DNA of 64,000 nt. Origin: Aporhodopirellula aestuarii. Lineage in GTDB: Bacteria > Planctomycetota > Planctomycetia > Pirellulales > Pirellulaceae. The notes beneath the pieces were generated by a model. It was not told where the DNA came from. It did not search any database and saw nothing but the letters and a program-made list of their open reading frames with translations. This document shows positions 54,833-64,000 of this stretch, piece after piece; position 1 is the stretch's first letter, and each line of letters starts with the position of its first letter. The stretch is from assembly GCF_023701485.1 (NCBI RefSeq), contig NZ_JAMQBK010000039.1, forward strand, positions 1-64,000. Reading direction: 5' to 3'. The translations under genes were made by a program, and so were the position numbers.

Positions 54833-55327
54833 TCACGATTTGCCGTTCAAATATTCTTCGACAGCGTCGAGAAGAGGGTCAATCGTCTGGCTCTGGATCG
54901 GCCGCCGGGGGGACCAGGGGAACCATTCGTGAGACTCGTGTTCGGTAACATCAATTTTAACGATGTCGGGTAACCACGCCAAAAAGTACCTGACATTCTT
55001 CTGGAAAATTTTCCCCGGCTGTTTCCGATAACTCACCTCGTATTGAATATCAAACTGAAAATCTTCCGCGAATCGGCAGTTTTTGGGGGAGATACCGGTT
55101 TCCTCTCGCATTTCGCGTTTGGCCGTTTCAAGGTAGGTTTCCTCGCCGTCACAATGTCCTTTGGGAAGATCCCAGCGATCGTGATGCCGCATCAGCAAAA
55201 AATGTGGTTCCGGCGTTTCCGTCATCAGCAGCACGCCCGCTGCTCGGACGAGATCGTCTTTCGTTTTCTTTCCCTTTGACACCCGATTACCCTTTCGATT
55301 CATATTTACCCGCCACATTTGCGGCAA
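54833..55327 (-). CDS. Nudix hydrolase
   Basis: 164 residues (a start at 55303 gives 156). The Nudix box GHCDGEETYLETAKREMREETGI is complete. The flanking RWDLPKG and FLLMRHHDRW fit the MutT/bis(5'-nucleosyl)-tetraphosphatase group, which hydrolyses nucleoside-diphosphate derivatives; the exact substrate cannot be read. Its start and the cobalamin adenosyltransferase start are divergent and only 8 bases apart (or 32, from the alternative start), so promoters must overlap the coding regions. Confidence 0.9.
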   Translation of the reverse strand: MPQMWRVNMNRKGNRVSKGKKTKDDLVRAAGVLLMTETPEPHFLLMRHHDRWDLPKGHCDGEETYLETAKREMREETGISPKNCRFAEDFQFDIQYEVSYRKQPGKIFQKNVRYFLAWLPDIVKIDVTEHESHEWFPWSPRRPIQSQTIDPLLDAVEEYLNGKS

Positions 55328-55335
55328 GCATCAGC

Positions 55336-55935
55336 ATGAAGATTTATACACGAACCGGTGACAGTGGGACGACCGGGTTGTTTGGTGGTCCTCGAGTCGC
55401 CAAAGATGACACGCGGATCGAAGCCTACGGGACCGTCGACGAACTCAACGCCGTCTTGGGCTGCGTACGAAGCGTGCTCGAAACGGCAACCAGCGACATC
55501 AAAGATCAGCCAGACACGATCGCCTCGCTCAACCAACTCAACGAGCGACTCGGGCAAGTCCAGCATGAACTGTTCTCGATCGGTGCCGAACTCGCATCTC
55601 CCCATCCCGATGAATATCAACTGCGCGTGATCGGCGCCCCTCATATCGAGCGACTCGAACAATGGATCGATGAGACCGAACACCTGCTGCCACCGTTGAA
55701 GCAATTTATCCTTCCGGGAGGTAGCGAGGTTGCCTCGCAAGTTCACCTCGCGCGAGCGGTCTGCCGCCGCAGCGAACGACGGGTCATCACCCTCGCCGAC
55801 TCGGTGCAATCGGAAACGCCGATCGGCGACGAAGTCATTATCTATCTCAATCGGCTCAGTGATTGGTTGTTCGTCGTCTCTCGTGACGTCAACCGCTTAC
55901 TCGGACGCGAAGACCAACCATGGCCAAAACCATAG
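55336..55935 (+). CDS. pduO: PduO-type cob(I)alamin adenosyltransferase
   Basis: 199 residues from the ATG at 55336. Family motifs: TRTGDSGTTGLFGG (ATP-binding N-terminus), AYGTVDELNAVLG, LPGGSEVASQVHLARAVCRR and the C-terminal NRLSDWLFVVSRDVN. It converts cob(I)alamin to adenosylcobalamin using ATP. Its length matches the family. The next gene starts 16 bases before its stop in another frame. Confidence 0.95.
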   Translation: MKIYTRTGDSGTTGLFGGPRVAKDDTRIEAYGTVDELNAVLGCVRSVLETATSDIKDQPDTIASLNQLNERLGQVQHELFSIGAELASPHPDEYQLRVIGAPHIERLEQWIDETEHLLPPLKQFILPGGSEVASQVHLARAVCRRSERRVITLADSVQSETPIGDEVIIYLNRLSDWLFVVSRDVNRLLGREDQPWPKP

Positions 55936-58232
55936 CGTTGACTGAGCCAACGACCGTCGACGCGGCACCGGTTCGATGGGTCCGAGTGGCCTCGGTGATG
56001 TCGTTGATCGCTGTGCTCGTCTTGCCGTTCGATGCCAATGTCATTGGACAATCTCCTGCCGACGCAACGATCTCGCTCTCCGACGATGCCGCATCGGATA
56101 GCCAGTTTGATGCGATACGTAGCGATCTCATTACCGCGATCACGCAAGGGGCGAGTCCTGCCGAGATTCAGAGGCTGATCAGCCGCCGAAAACGAATCGA
56201 CGAGCTACTCGAAAATAGGCTACGGTCGAACCGCGATGAGCTGGCTGAGATCGAACGGGCTGAGTTTGATCCCCAGACCTTGCCGCGTCGCGAGGAATTG
56301 AGACGGCAACAAAGTGTGCTTTGGCTTTCTCGTGTCGAGCTGATCTCTTTGGTCACCGAGATGTTTGCCGAGAGGTCACCCGATGGCGTGGCGATGGCGG
56401 AGCAATCGATCCAGATGATTCGAGACGCGATTGCGAGTTTCCCGAACGACGGCGTTGTCCGTCTCGAGTTGATGCGTTTGCTAGCCGAAGCACAATTGCG
56501 TGCCGGCCATGCCGAAGCCGCCGTTCGTACGATGGCCCTCTCGGCCCGTGCCGCAGCCGATTCGGAATCCGCAAGCGAAACGCCTGCTAACGAGAAAGCT
56601 CCCAATCCGGAACTTGTTGTCAACACGCCCGATGAACTCGCCTTCGTCATTCGTGTCGATCTTGCTAAGCAGAATTGGGAGGCGGCGGCCGAGAAGCTCG
56701 ATCTGTTCTACGGCGCTGAACCAGCAAAGTCTCCCATCAACACGGCGATGGATTTGGTTCGTTTGCAATATTTGCTGATGCGGCCCCCGCGTGACACGGC
56801 GCTCGTGGAAGTCGGTCAGTGGCTGGATGCAATCGAACGACGCAGCGGCGCGACAACTCGCCGCGCGGCCGAAACGCTCCTCGCCCGCTATCGCGAATTT
56901 CGAAATCCCACCGCATCTCAAACCGGCAAACAACAATCGCCAGTCGACCCCCGCGTGCTTCGAGCGGACGCTCGCTATTACTTGCGAGTTGATCAACCGT
57001 TGCCCGCCGCAGTCACGTTTGCCCGCGCCGCGATCGAAGATTCCGATCCCGATCGAAGTATCGACTCAGCCATCCGCTCGGTCGCCATTTTGAACGACAT
57101 CGACAAACGGCCCGCCGCGGTACAGCTGCTGCGCCAAACCGCGATCCGACATGAACAACACGAATACGCCTCGATGTTAATGCTGCAGGCCGCGTCGCTG
57201 CGCAGCGAAACCGACGCATCCGAGACTCCACCTGGCGTCCCAACCGCCGACGAGCTCCTCCACGAGCTGATCGAAAAATGGCCGGTCTCCTCCGCCGCGG
57301 TCGCGGCTCGAAACGCGTTAATCGATTCGGCGATCGCGCGAGAAGACTGGATCCACGCCGCCGTTTTGGCGACGCATCCGCCCGCTGAACACTGGAGCGA
57401 TGCCACCGCTACCCGCTGCCGTGATCTTTGGCAGCGGGCGATCGTGAATCCCGACCAAATCGCAACGGCGTGTCACTGGGACGATCGCAAGTGCCAGGAG
57501 ACCGCCGCCGACTCGCTCGCGAAACGTCTTTCTCGAATGCGTGAAGCGTTCGCCACGTCGGCCTCTCATCCGCTCGCGATGCAAACGCTCTACGCCTGCA
57601 CGATCTTGCTCGATTCAGCGGCCGCCGGAACACCCGGTGGTCAACGGCTTACCGTTGCCGCGAAAGAGACTTCAGATCCGTTTCTTGCGTCGGTAGCGGC
57701 GCTTCGTCTGGGGGAACCGCACCAAACGACTGCACCGGATGGACGGTATGCCGCTGCCAAGGATTTGCGAGACACTGTGGTTTGGCGATTGCACCAAGAC
57801 GTTTTGGAGAATCCGGTTCTGCATCGTCCGATCGCCGCCTACCTGCTCACGATGACGCGTGATGACGAAGTCACTCCTCGTTTACGAATCAGTTGGCTGA
57901 TGTGGAACGAGCAGGTCGAACAAGGGATGCAAGAATTGAGGAAACAATTGGCCACAGCGGACCACCCAGGCGATTTGCTTGCCGCGGCCGCATCAGCGCT
58001 GGCCGACTCGTCGCGGAATCGCGATCGGAAACAGGCGGCGATCTTGTGGGAGGAACTCGCCAGCGGCATCCCGACGTCGCACCGTTCGCATCATCAGGCA
58101 AAGGTAGAAAGCATCGTTTGCCGAGGACGCAGCGGTGATCTCGAGGGTGCCAAAGCCGCCGCCGAATGGATGCTGTTGAGCAATCCACCTAACGACCAAG
58201 AACTCCTGGATCGATTGCGGGAATGGATTTAG
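55920..58232 (+). CDS. exported helical-repeat protein of unknown function
   Basis: 770 residues. A hydrophobic N-terminal segment (about 23-43, VASVMSLIAVLVLPFDANVI) gives export. The rest is helical, Ala/Arg/Leu-rich and repetitive in character, with patterns such as VVRLELMRLLAEAQLRAGHAEAAVRTMALSARAA reminiscent of TPR or other solenoids. No enzymatic motif. It begins inside the end of pduO (16-base overlap), suggesting one transcript. It converges with fmt 18 bases away. Confidence 0.75.
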   Translation: MAKTIALTEPTTVDAAPVRWVRVASVMSLIAVLVLPFDANVIGQSPADATISLSDDAASDSQFDAIRSDLITAITQGASPAEIQRLISRRKRIDELLENRLRSNRDELAEIERAEFDPQTLPRREELRRQQSVLWLSRVELISLVTEMFAERSPDGVAMAEQSIQMIRDAIASFPNDGVVRLELMRLLAEAQLRAGHAEAAVRTMALSARAAADSESASETPANEKAPNPELVVNTPDELAFVIRVDLAKQNWEAAAEKLDLFYGAEPAKSPINTAMDLVRLQYLLMRPPRDTALVEVGQWLDAIERRSGATTRRAAETLLARYREFRNPTASQTGKQQSPVDPRVLRADARYYLRVDQPLPAAVTFARAAIEDSDPDRSIDSAIRSVAILNDIDKRPAAVQLLRQTAIRHEQHEYASMLMLQAASLRSETDASETPPGVPTADELLHELIEKWPVSSAAVAARNALIDSAIAREDWIHAAVLATHPPAEHWSDATATRCRDLWQRAIVNPDQIATACHWDDRKCQETAADSLAKRLSRMREAFATSASHPLAMQTLYACTILLDSAAAGTPGGQRLTVAAKETSDPFLASVAALRLGEPHQTTAPDGRYAAAKDLRDTVVWRLHQDVLENPVLHRPIAAYLLTMTRDDEVTPRLRISWLMWNEQVEQGMQELRKQLATADHPGDLLAAAASALADSSRNRDRKQAAILWEELASGIPTSHRSHHQAKVESIVCRGRSGDLEGAKAAAEWMLLSNPPNDQELLDRLREWI

Positions 58233-58250
58233 TTATCGCGTGAGCGAAAT

Positions 58251-59258
58251 TCAAGCTTTCCCAAAACGAAATCCATTTTCGAGACGATGTCCGCGGATGA
58301 ATTCTGCCGCGTCCATCTCATTCTTACCCGCCGGTTGCAACCGCTCGACGATCACACGGCCATCACCGCACCCGATCGCCATTTCGTTTTTCGTCTCCGT
58401 TGGCAGCAAACAGCCGATTTGGTCCGCCGTCACGGTTTCGTCGGCCACCGGCGTCACTCGTTGGATCGCCAGACGGATCGGTGGCTTCCCCGGCTTCGTT
58501 TCGGCAAACGTGTACGCGACCGGCCAAGGTTGCATGCCGCGTACGAGACAATCGATGTGCCGGGCTGACTTGGACCAGTCAATTTCGGCTTCGGCTTTAC
58601 TCAGACGCGGCGCCTTTGAAACTTTTGACGGATCTTGGACCGAGCCGATGACCGGCAGCGGCTCGCCACTGACATGCGATCCGAGTTCTCGTTGCAATCT
58701 CTCGATCGCTTCCATCGTTGCTTCGACGCCGAGGCGAGACAGTCTCTCTTCGAGTTGGCCTGCCGTTTCGGTCGATTCAATCGGCGTCCGGCGGGTGGCA
58801 ACGATCGGACCGCCATCGAGCCGTGGAGTCATATGGATCACGCTCACGCCCGTCTCGGTATCGCCACTGAGAACCGCACGTTGCACCGGAGCAGCGCCAC
58901 GATACGCGGGCAATAAAGAACCGTGCAGATTGATCCCGCCCCACGTCGTTGCCGCAAGCGCCGGTTTGCCCAAAATTTGTCCGTAGTCGCAGACAACCAT
59001 CAGATCGGCACCGAGTGATTCAAGCTGCTCGACGGTTTCCGGATCGTTAATGCTCGCCGGAGCTTCGATCGGCAGCCCGTGCTCAGTGGCCCAATCGCGG
59101 ACGGGAGCAGGCGGCGGCCCACCCCGACTCTTGACCGGTGGCATCGGCCGCGTGATCACGACCGGAATGTTATGGCCGGCAGCGCGGATGGCTTCGAACG
59201 AGGGCACCGCAAACGGGCCCGTTCCCATCAAAATGATTCGGATGGAGGCGGAGCTCAT
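58251..59258 (-). CDS. fmt: methionyl-tRNA formyltransferase
   Basis: 335 residues from the ATG at 59258. Formylates Met-tRNA for initiation. Catalytic motifs NLHGSLLPAYRGAAPVQ (Asn, His) and the Asp in PRLDGGPI are in place, as is the GTGPFAVPSF folate-domain start. The C-terminal domain has the KAEAEIDWSKSARHIDCLVRGMQPWP tRNA-binding pattern. The ATG overlaps the def stop by 4 bases (ATGA), so def and fmt are coupled. Confidence 0.96.
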   Translation of the reverse strand: MSSASIRIILMGTGPFAVPSFEAIRAAGHNIPVVITRPMPPVKSRGGPPPAPVRDWATEHGLPIEAPASINDPETVEQLESLGADLMVVCDYGQILGKPALAATTWGGINLHGSLLPAYRGAAPVQRAVLSGDTETGVSVIHMTPRLDGGPIVATRRTPIESTETAGQLEERLSRLGVEATMEAIERLQRELGSHVSGEPLPVIGSVQDPSKVSKAPRLSKAEAEIDWSKSARHIDCLVRGMQPWPVAYTFAETKPGKPPIRLAIQRVTPVADETVTADQIGCLLPTETKNEMAIGCGDGRVIVERLQPAGKNEMDAAEFIRGHRLENGFRFGKA

Positions 59259-59839
59259 GTGTATTTCGCTTCCCAATCGGCCAAGCGTTTTGCGAGTTCG
59301 GCGTCGTCCGGGATGCTGCCGGTGCTGCGGAGCGAATCGAACGTGGTTGCAAACTCCGCCAAGCCGTGTTCGATATCACGCATCGCTTCACTGCTGATGC
59401 GATCGAAAAACATCACCCCGTCGAGGTGATCGACTTCATGTTGGACGACTCGAGAAAGAAACCCATCAAGTTCCTTGTTGATCTCGTTGCCTTGCAAGTC
59501 ATAACCCTGCAGCCGAACTGTTTTGGGCCGTTTGACTTGCGCGTATAACCCGGGAACGCTGAGGCACCCTTCTTGCCCCGCTTCGCTGCCCTTGGGGCGG
59601 TCGATTACGGGGTTGATCACCACCCATTCTTCGCCCTCGCCTCGCACACCACTCGCGTTGGCAACGAACATCCGGATCGGTAAATCAACCTGGTTGGCAG
59701 CGAGTCCGACGCCTTCGTTCTTGTACATCAGGTCCAACATTTCCGCTGCCATCTCTCGGAGCTGGGCGTCAACTCGGACGATCGGCCGGCTCCGATGGCG
59801 AAGTGTGGGGTGCGGGAAGTGGATAATCGAAAGGGACAT
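59255..59839 (-). CDS. def: peptide deformylase
   Basis: 194 residues from the ATG at 59839. All three motifs are present: GVGLAANQVD, EGCLSVPG and HEVDHLDG; their Cys and two His bind the catalytic metal. Removes the formyl group from new proteins. The frame continues 35 residues upstream, but the MSLSIIHFPHPTLRHRSRPI start is the family's usual one. It is first in the def-fmt pair. Confidence 0.96.
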   Translation of the reverse strand: MSLSIIHFPHPTLRHRSRPIVRVDAQLREMAAEMLDLMYKNEGVGLAANQVDLPIRMFVANASGVRGEGEEWVVINPVIDRPKGSEAGQEGCLSVPGLYAQVKRPKTVRLQGYDLQGNEINKELDGFLSRVVQHEVDHLDGVMFFDRISSEAMRDIEHGLAEFATTFDSLRSTGSIPDDAELAKRLADWEAKYT

Positions 59840-60210
59840 GGCATCGACATCAAATGGAAACTTGGAAAAAACGTCCCCTAACATGATGGATTTTCGCTGT
59901 TTTGATAAGGCACCACGGGAACGAAAGGGGGCCGACACGATCAAGATTCTTGGTTGACTGGCGGTTCTGGCACCATTAGGCTGGCGTGATGAGCTGGGGT
60001 TGCTCTTAGCGACTCAGTTTATCCCCGCCTGCCTCCCACCTATTGGCTACCGATTCGGACCTCTCGAATTGGACCGGCGATGATTGTTCATCCGTTTCAC
60101 GCGGCTGTTTGATCGGATTGTCTGGCGAACACACAGCGAACCTTCGTTGGTAGAGCTTGCCGTCGATCACGACTGACCGACCGCGTTCAACGCCGCAAGG
60201 AATATTCGTC
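59840..60210. promoter_or_regulatory. divergent region, def / cytochrome gene
   Basis: 371 bases. No gene seen. TTGACT at about 59953, 17 bases before TAGGCT, is a weak plus-strand promoter-like pair. AAGGA at 60197-60201 lies 9 bases before the GTG of the downstream gene and is its likely ribosome-binding site. Confidence 0.3.
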
Positions 60211-63200
60211 GTGAAAAGTTGTCTCTTTGTATCCGGTCAGAGGGTTCGATGCCTCGTCACTCGGACTCTCTCTTTGTGCTTGGCTCTCTGTTTCTCCGCG
60301 TCTTCACTTTGTGCGGACCCGCCTGCGGAAAACGCCACGACCCAAGACGTTCCGGCAACAATTGGTGGAACCGCTCGTCAGGTCAGCTTTCTAACTGACG
60401 TCTTGCCGATCGTGCGGACGAAGTGTTTCGGTTGTCACCAAGGTGCCCGAAAGCTTGGCGAATATCAGATGAACGATTTCGCCGAAATGCTGCGGGGCGG
60501 TGAATCGGGCGAGCCCGCGATTGTCCCCGGTGATGCCAACGCGAGTTATCTGATCGACCAAATCGTGTCCGAAGACGGCGTCGCGGCGATGCCCAAAACC
60601 CCACAAAAGCCGCTTCACAAATCTGAAGTGGAGCTGATTCGACGATGGATCGATCAAGGTGCGGTGAACGATTCCGGTGAAGCACCAGGGTTGGCAGTTT
60701 CTCCCGATCATCCGCCGCAATACGTCGGTCCGCCGACAATCCCATCGATCGACCTTTCACCTGACGGAACAACGCTCGCCGCTGCCGGTTATCACGAAGT
60801 CGTGTTGGTTGACGCCGAATCAGGAGAAATTCGTGACCGGCTGATTGGGATCAGCCCGCGGATCAACTCCGTCGCTTTTTCTCCCGATGGCACTCGTCTC
60901 GCAGCCACAGGAGGCACCCCGGGCGAGCATGGCGATTTGCAAATTTGGGACGTCGAATCGGGGCAGCTAACGCTCTCTAAAATGATGACCCACGACACCA
61001 TCACCGGTGTGTCGTGGTCGCCTGATGGAAAGCTCGTCGCGTTCGGCGCCAACGACAACGTCGTGCGTGCGATCGATTCTTCCTCGGGTGAGCAAGTCCT
61101 CTATCAAGGCGCGCATGAGGATTGGATTCGCGGCACCAGTTTCACCGCAGATGGAAAACATCTGATTTCCGTGGCCCGTGACATGACGTGCAAATTAACA
61201 GAAGTGGCCACACAACGGTTTGTTGACAACATCACCTCCATCACGCCAGGGGCCCTCTCGGGTGGACTGTCGAGTGTCGTCACTCATCCGACTCGTGACG
61301 AAATTGTCGTCGGTGGTTCCGACGGTATCGCCAAACTCTATCGTGTCTTCCGTCAAACCGAACGAAAGATCGGTGATGACGCCAACCTGATTCGTCGGTT
61401 GCCCGCGATGGACGGGCGGATCCGTGACGTCGCCATTGACGCAAACGGCCGATACATCGCTGCGGGAGCGACGATCAACGGACACAGCGAAGTGCGGGTT
61501 TGGGAGTACGATTCCGAAACCGGTCTGACCGCCGAACAAAAAGCGATCCTGGCAAAACGTGTCGCTGATCGCTCGGCGGATGAGAACAAGAAAATCGAAG
61601 CTGCACGCAGCAAACCGACGCCCCAAACATTGCACTACAAAATTCCCGATGCAGCGGCTTACAGCGTCGACGTGGACGACGACGGAGGCGTTTGGGTTGC
61701 CGCCAATGACGGATTGGTTCGCTACATCACACCCGAAGGAATCCTTGAGAAGTCTTACCCGATCGCCGACTGGGAGCACTCCGGTTCTGATTCAGTGGCG
61801 ACATTCAATTCCGATGTTTGGGTCAAAGAATCGAACGGACGGGTCCGGCTCGAATCAGATGCAAGTGATCCGGTATCGACGGCTTCGCTCGTCAGCGATG
61901 CCCAAGTCGTTGAATTGAAGGTGACTCCGACCGCCATCGAGCTGGCATCGCCCTACGAATACGTGCAACTCGTTGCCATGGCGACAATGCAGGATGGTTC
62001 GACGCTGGACGTCACCGACCAAGTCGAAATTCATCCGCATGATTCTCTCGCGATTCAAACGGGCGGGCTGATCCGGCCGCGAGGCAACGCGGCTGGCGAG
62101 GTGAGTGTTCAGTTTGGTCGACATGTTGTGAAAATCCCATTCAAAAGCACTGGGCAAACCGAGTTTGATGTCGACTTCATCCGCGACGTCAATCCCGTGC
62201 TCAGCCGTCTGGGGTGCAATCAAGGAACCTGTCACGGAGCACAAAAAGGCAAGAACGGATTCCGTTTGTCGCTACGAGGTTACGACCCGATTTTCGACAT
62301 CCGCGCACTCACTGATGACCTCGCCGCGCGGCGGATCAATCCCGCTGCACCGGAGGATTCGATGATGCTGCGCAAACCGCTCGGGTTGACTCCTCACGAA
62401 GGTGGCACATTGATGTCCAGCGGAGATCCGTACCACGCCGTGCTGCGGCAATGGATTGCGGCGGGTTCTCAGTTGCGACTCGAGACACCACGCGTGGCAT
62501 CGATTGAATTGTTTCCCAGTAACCCCGTCGTGCAGTCGATCAACGCGAGACAGCAGGTTCGCGTCGTTGCCACGTACACGGACGGTTCGTCTCGTGATGT
62601 CACCCGCGAAGCGTTTATCGAAAGCGGCAACAGCGAAGTCGCGACGCCCCGTGCCGGTGGCGTGCTTCACGCCGTCCGCCGCGGCGAAGCTCCCGTGCTC
62701 GCTCGATTCGAGGGAGCCTACGCTGCCACCACGCTTACCGTCATGGGTGACCGAACCGGTTATGAACAACCGGATGTCCCGTCATGGAACCGAATCGACG
62801 AACTCGTAGCGCAGAAATGGGAACGCATGAAGATCGTGCCCAGCGATATCGCCGACGATGCAACGTTCCTACGCCGCGTTCATCTCGACCTCACCGGATT
62901 ACCTCCGTCGAGCGACGCCGTCCGAGCGTTTTTGGCCGACCCGACTCCGGTCCAAGAAAAACGTGCCAAGGTCGTTGATCAACTCATCGGTAACGATGAC
63001 TTCGTTGTCTATTGGACCAACAAATGGGCTGACTTGCTCCAAGTCAATCGAAAATTCTTGGGTGTCGAAGGCAGCAAAACGTACCGCCAATGGATTCGCG
63101 ATGCGATCGCCGAGAACCGCCCCTACGACGAGTTTGCACGACAGATTCTGACCGCGACGGGATCCAATCAATCCAACCCGCCCGCGTCCTACTACAAAGT

Positions 63201-64000
63201 GCTCAGGACGCCGGAAGAAACGATGGAGAACACCACGCATCTGTTCCTCGGCATCCGATTCAATTGCAACAAGTGCCACGACCATCCGTTTGAACGATGG
63301 ACCCAAGACCAATATTACGAGATGGCTGCATTCTTCGCCCATGTCGGCCGCAAACGTGACCCCGCATCCGGTGACCGCAAAGTGGGCGGTTCCGCCGTCG
63401 AGAAGGCGACGCCGCTATTCGAAATGATCGACGATTCGTCTGATGCGGAGGTGATGCACGCACGCACCGGTGATGCGGTCGCTCCGAAGTTCCCATTTGA
63501 CCTGCGATCCGACACGCCACCAACCACCGATGACGACGTTGCAAATCGCGATTCAGTGGATGCTGCAAATCTCAACGCCGTTCCCGCAGAAACATTGACG
63601 GCGGTCCGAAAGGCCGACGATGTCAAGTTGCCGTCTCGTCGTGAAAGGCTCGCCGAGTGGATGACTTCGCCCAACAACGCGTATTTCGCTCGCAGTTATG
63701 TCAATCGAGTTTGGGCTTATTTGACCGGCGTCGGGTTGATCGAACCGATCGACGACATCCGCGCCGGAAATCCACCGACCAATCCCGAGCTTCTCGATTA
63801 TCTCACGGACGAATTCGTGCGATCGGGATTCGATTGCCGTGCGCTGATACGATTGATCTGTCATTCGAGGACGTATGGTTTGTCCGTCGAAACGCATCCG
63901 CTCAACGCCGACGATCATCAAAACTATTCGCACGCAACGCCGCGTCGATTGCCTGCGGAAGTGATCTACGATGCTGTGCATCAACTGACCGGTGCCACCA
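60211..64000 (+). CDS. planctomycete DUF1549/DUF1553 cytochrome protein with WD40-like repeats (3' end beyond window)
   Basis: GTG start, 1263 codons to the window edge without a stop. Signal peptide (LSLCLALCFSASSLCA), then a PSCyt1 heme motif CFGCH (72-76), about 500 residues of WD40-like beta-propeller (INSVAFSPDGTRLAATGG; ITGVSWSPDGKLVAFGANDN), a Big2-like domain, a second heme-like motif CNQGTCH (669-675, CX4CH), another Big2-like domain, DUF1549 (FLRRVHLDLTGLPPS; CNKCHDHPF at 1019-1026) and the start of DUF1553 (YFARSYVNRVWAYLTGVGLIEPIDD). These large proteins are hallmarks of planctomycetes and are thought to be periplasmic, of unknown function. Confidence 0.92.
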   Translation, partial: MKSCLFVSGQRVRCLVTRTLSLCLALCFSASSLCADPPAENATTQDVPATIGGTARQVSFLTDVLPIVRTKCFGCHQGARKLGEYQMNDFAEMLRGGESGEPAIVPGDANASYLIDQIVSEDGVAAMPKTPQKPLHKSEVELIRRWIDQGAVNDSGEAPGLAVSPDHPPQYVGPPTIPSIDLSPDGTTLAAAGYHEVVLVDAESGEIRDRLIGISPRINSVAFSPDGTRLAATGGTPGEHGDLQIWDVESGQLTLSKMMTHDTITGVSWSPDGKLVAFGANDNVVRAIDSSSGEQVLYQGAHEDWIRGTSFTADGKHLISVARDMTCKLTEVATQRFVDNITSITPGALSGGLSSVVTHPTRDEIVVGGSDGIAKLYRVFRQTERKIGDDANLIRRLPAMDGRIRDVAIDANGRYIAAGATINGHSEVRVWEYDSETGLTAEQKAILAKRVADRSADENKKIEAARSKPTPQTLHYKIPDAAAYSVDVDDDGGVWVAANDGLVRYITPEGILEKSYPIADWEHSGSDSVATFNSDVWVKESNGRVRLESDASDPVSTASLVSDAQVVELKVTPTAIELASPYEYVQLVAMATMQDGSTLDVTDQVEIHPHDSLAIQTGGLIRPRGNAAGEVSVQFGRHVVKIPFKSTGQTEFDVDFIRDVNPVLSRLGCNQGTCHGAQKGKNGFRLSLRGYDPIFDIRALTDDLAARRINPAAPEDSMMLRKPLGLTPHEGGTLMSSGDPYHAVLRQWIAAGSQLRLETPRVASIELFPSNPVVQSINARQQVRVVATYTDGSSRDVTREAFIESGNSEVATPRAGGVLHAVRRGEAPVLARFEGAYAATTLTVMGDRTGYEQPDVPSWNRIDELVAQKWERMKIVPSDIADDATFLRRVHLDLTGLPPSSDAVRAFLADPTPVQEKRAKVVDQLIGNDDFVVYWTNKWADLLQVNRKFLGVEGSKTYRQWIRDAIAENRPYDEFARQILTATGSNQSNPPASYYKVLRTPEETMENTTHLFLGIRFNCNKCHDHPFERWTQDQYYEMAAFFAHVGRKRDPASGDRKVGGSAVEKATPLFEMIDDSSDAEVMHARTGDAVAPKFPFDLRSDTPPTTDDDVANRDSVDAANLNAVPAETLTAVRKADDVKLPSRRERLAEWMTSPNNAYFARSYVNRVWAYLTGVGLIEPIDDIRAGNPPTNPELLDYLTDEFVRSGFDCRALIRLICHSRTYGLSVETHPLNADDHQNYSHATPRRLPAEVIYDAVHQLTGAT

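Noticed and set aside
1-64000. tRNA, rRNA, CRISPR array, insertion sequence, integrase or phage genes
   Set aside because: No TpsiC-like or cloverleaf pattern, no regularly spaced repeats, and no transposase or integrase signatures in any frame.

Overview
The window comes from the chromosome of a planctomycete, most likely of the Pirellulaceae (Rhodopirellula relatives). This rests on family content: a DUF1559 prepilin-like protein, a giant DUF1549/DUF1553 cytochrome protein with a WD40-like part, two kinds of ECF sigma factor, one facing a Ser/Thr kinase, FHA-domain proteins, and housekeeping genes scattered singly rather than in the usual bacterial operons. GC is moderately high. I see no phage, insertion sequence, CRISPR array, rRNA or tRNA gene.

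Layout. 1-302 is gene-free and begins with nested inverted repeats that could be the end of a structured RNA. 303-7000 holds a DUF1559 protein, ileS and purN (1-bp overlap), then on the minus strand a short hibernation factor followed by a histone-deacetylase-like enzyme. 7239-9608 is an exported FAD-dependent oxidoreductase. 9751-16053 is a tightly packed run: M48 protease, three AIM24-family proteins and a YfhO-like membrane protein. 16034-18322 has a zinc-ribbon/TerB-like protein and an exported gluzincin-like protein. 18405-23697 is a three-gene module joined by ATGA overlaps: a membrane-fusion protein with a large cytoplasmic half, a HlyD protein, and an M50 protease fused to a HlyD-like part. 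23735-26215 is a divergent ECF sigma factor / cNMP-binding Ser/Thr kinase pair.

26224-32099 carries DUF2071, a release-factor-like protein, serS and alaS. 32372-36441 (minus) has lptB, an unusually large signal peptidase I and a soluble histidine kinase. 36644-37612 is a PRMT-like methyltransferase. 37769-41589 (minus) is an ECF sigma factor with a membrane-anchored C-terminal extension, overlapping a hydrolase-fold protein that seems to lack its catalytic residues. 41624-43712 has an FHA protein, a 1.1-kb gene-poor tract with short repeats, and a small protein.

44055-45854 is rpsA with a strong intrinsic terminator, followed by a repeat-rich intergenic element. 46209-51192 contains a TPR lipoprotein, a double-FHA membrane protein with a degenerate protease-like domain, and an unknown exported protein. 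51370-55935 has birA, an MtfA-like peptidase with a SEC-C motif, a cytochrome c-prime-like protein, a Nudix hydrolase and PduO-type cobalamin adenosyltransferase. 55920-59839 has an unknown helical exported protein and def-fmt. 60211 to the window end is a DUF1549/DUF1553 cytochrome protein that runs off the edge.

Translation genes (ileS, serS, alaS, rpsA, def, fmt, the RF-like and HPF-like genes) and envelope functions (LepB, LptB, M48, M50, HlyD, YfhO-like) dominate. The least explained parts are the HlyD/M50 module, the AIM24 run, several proteins whose catalytic signature residues look lost, and the intergenic repeats at 45926-46166 and 53459-53536.
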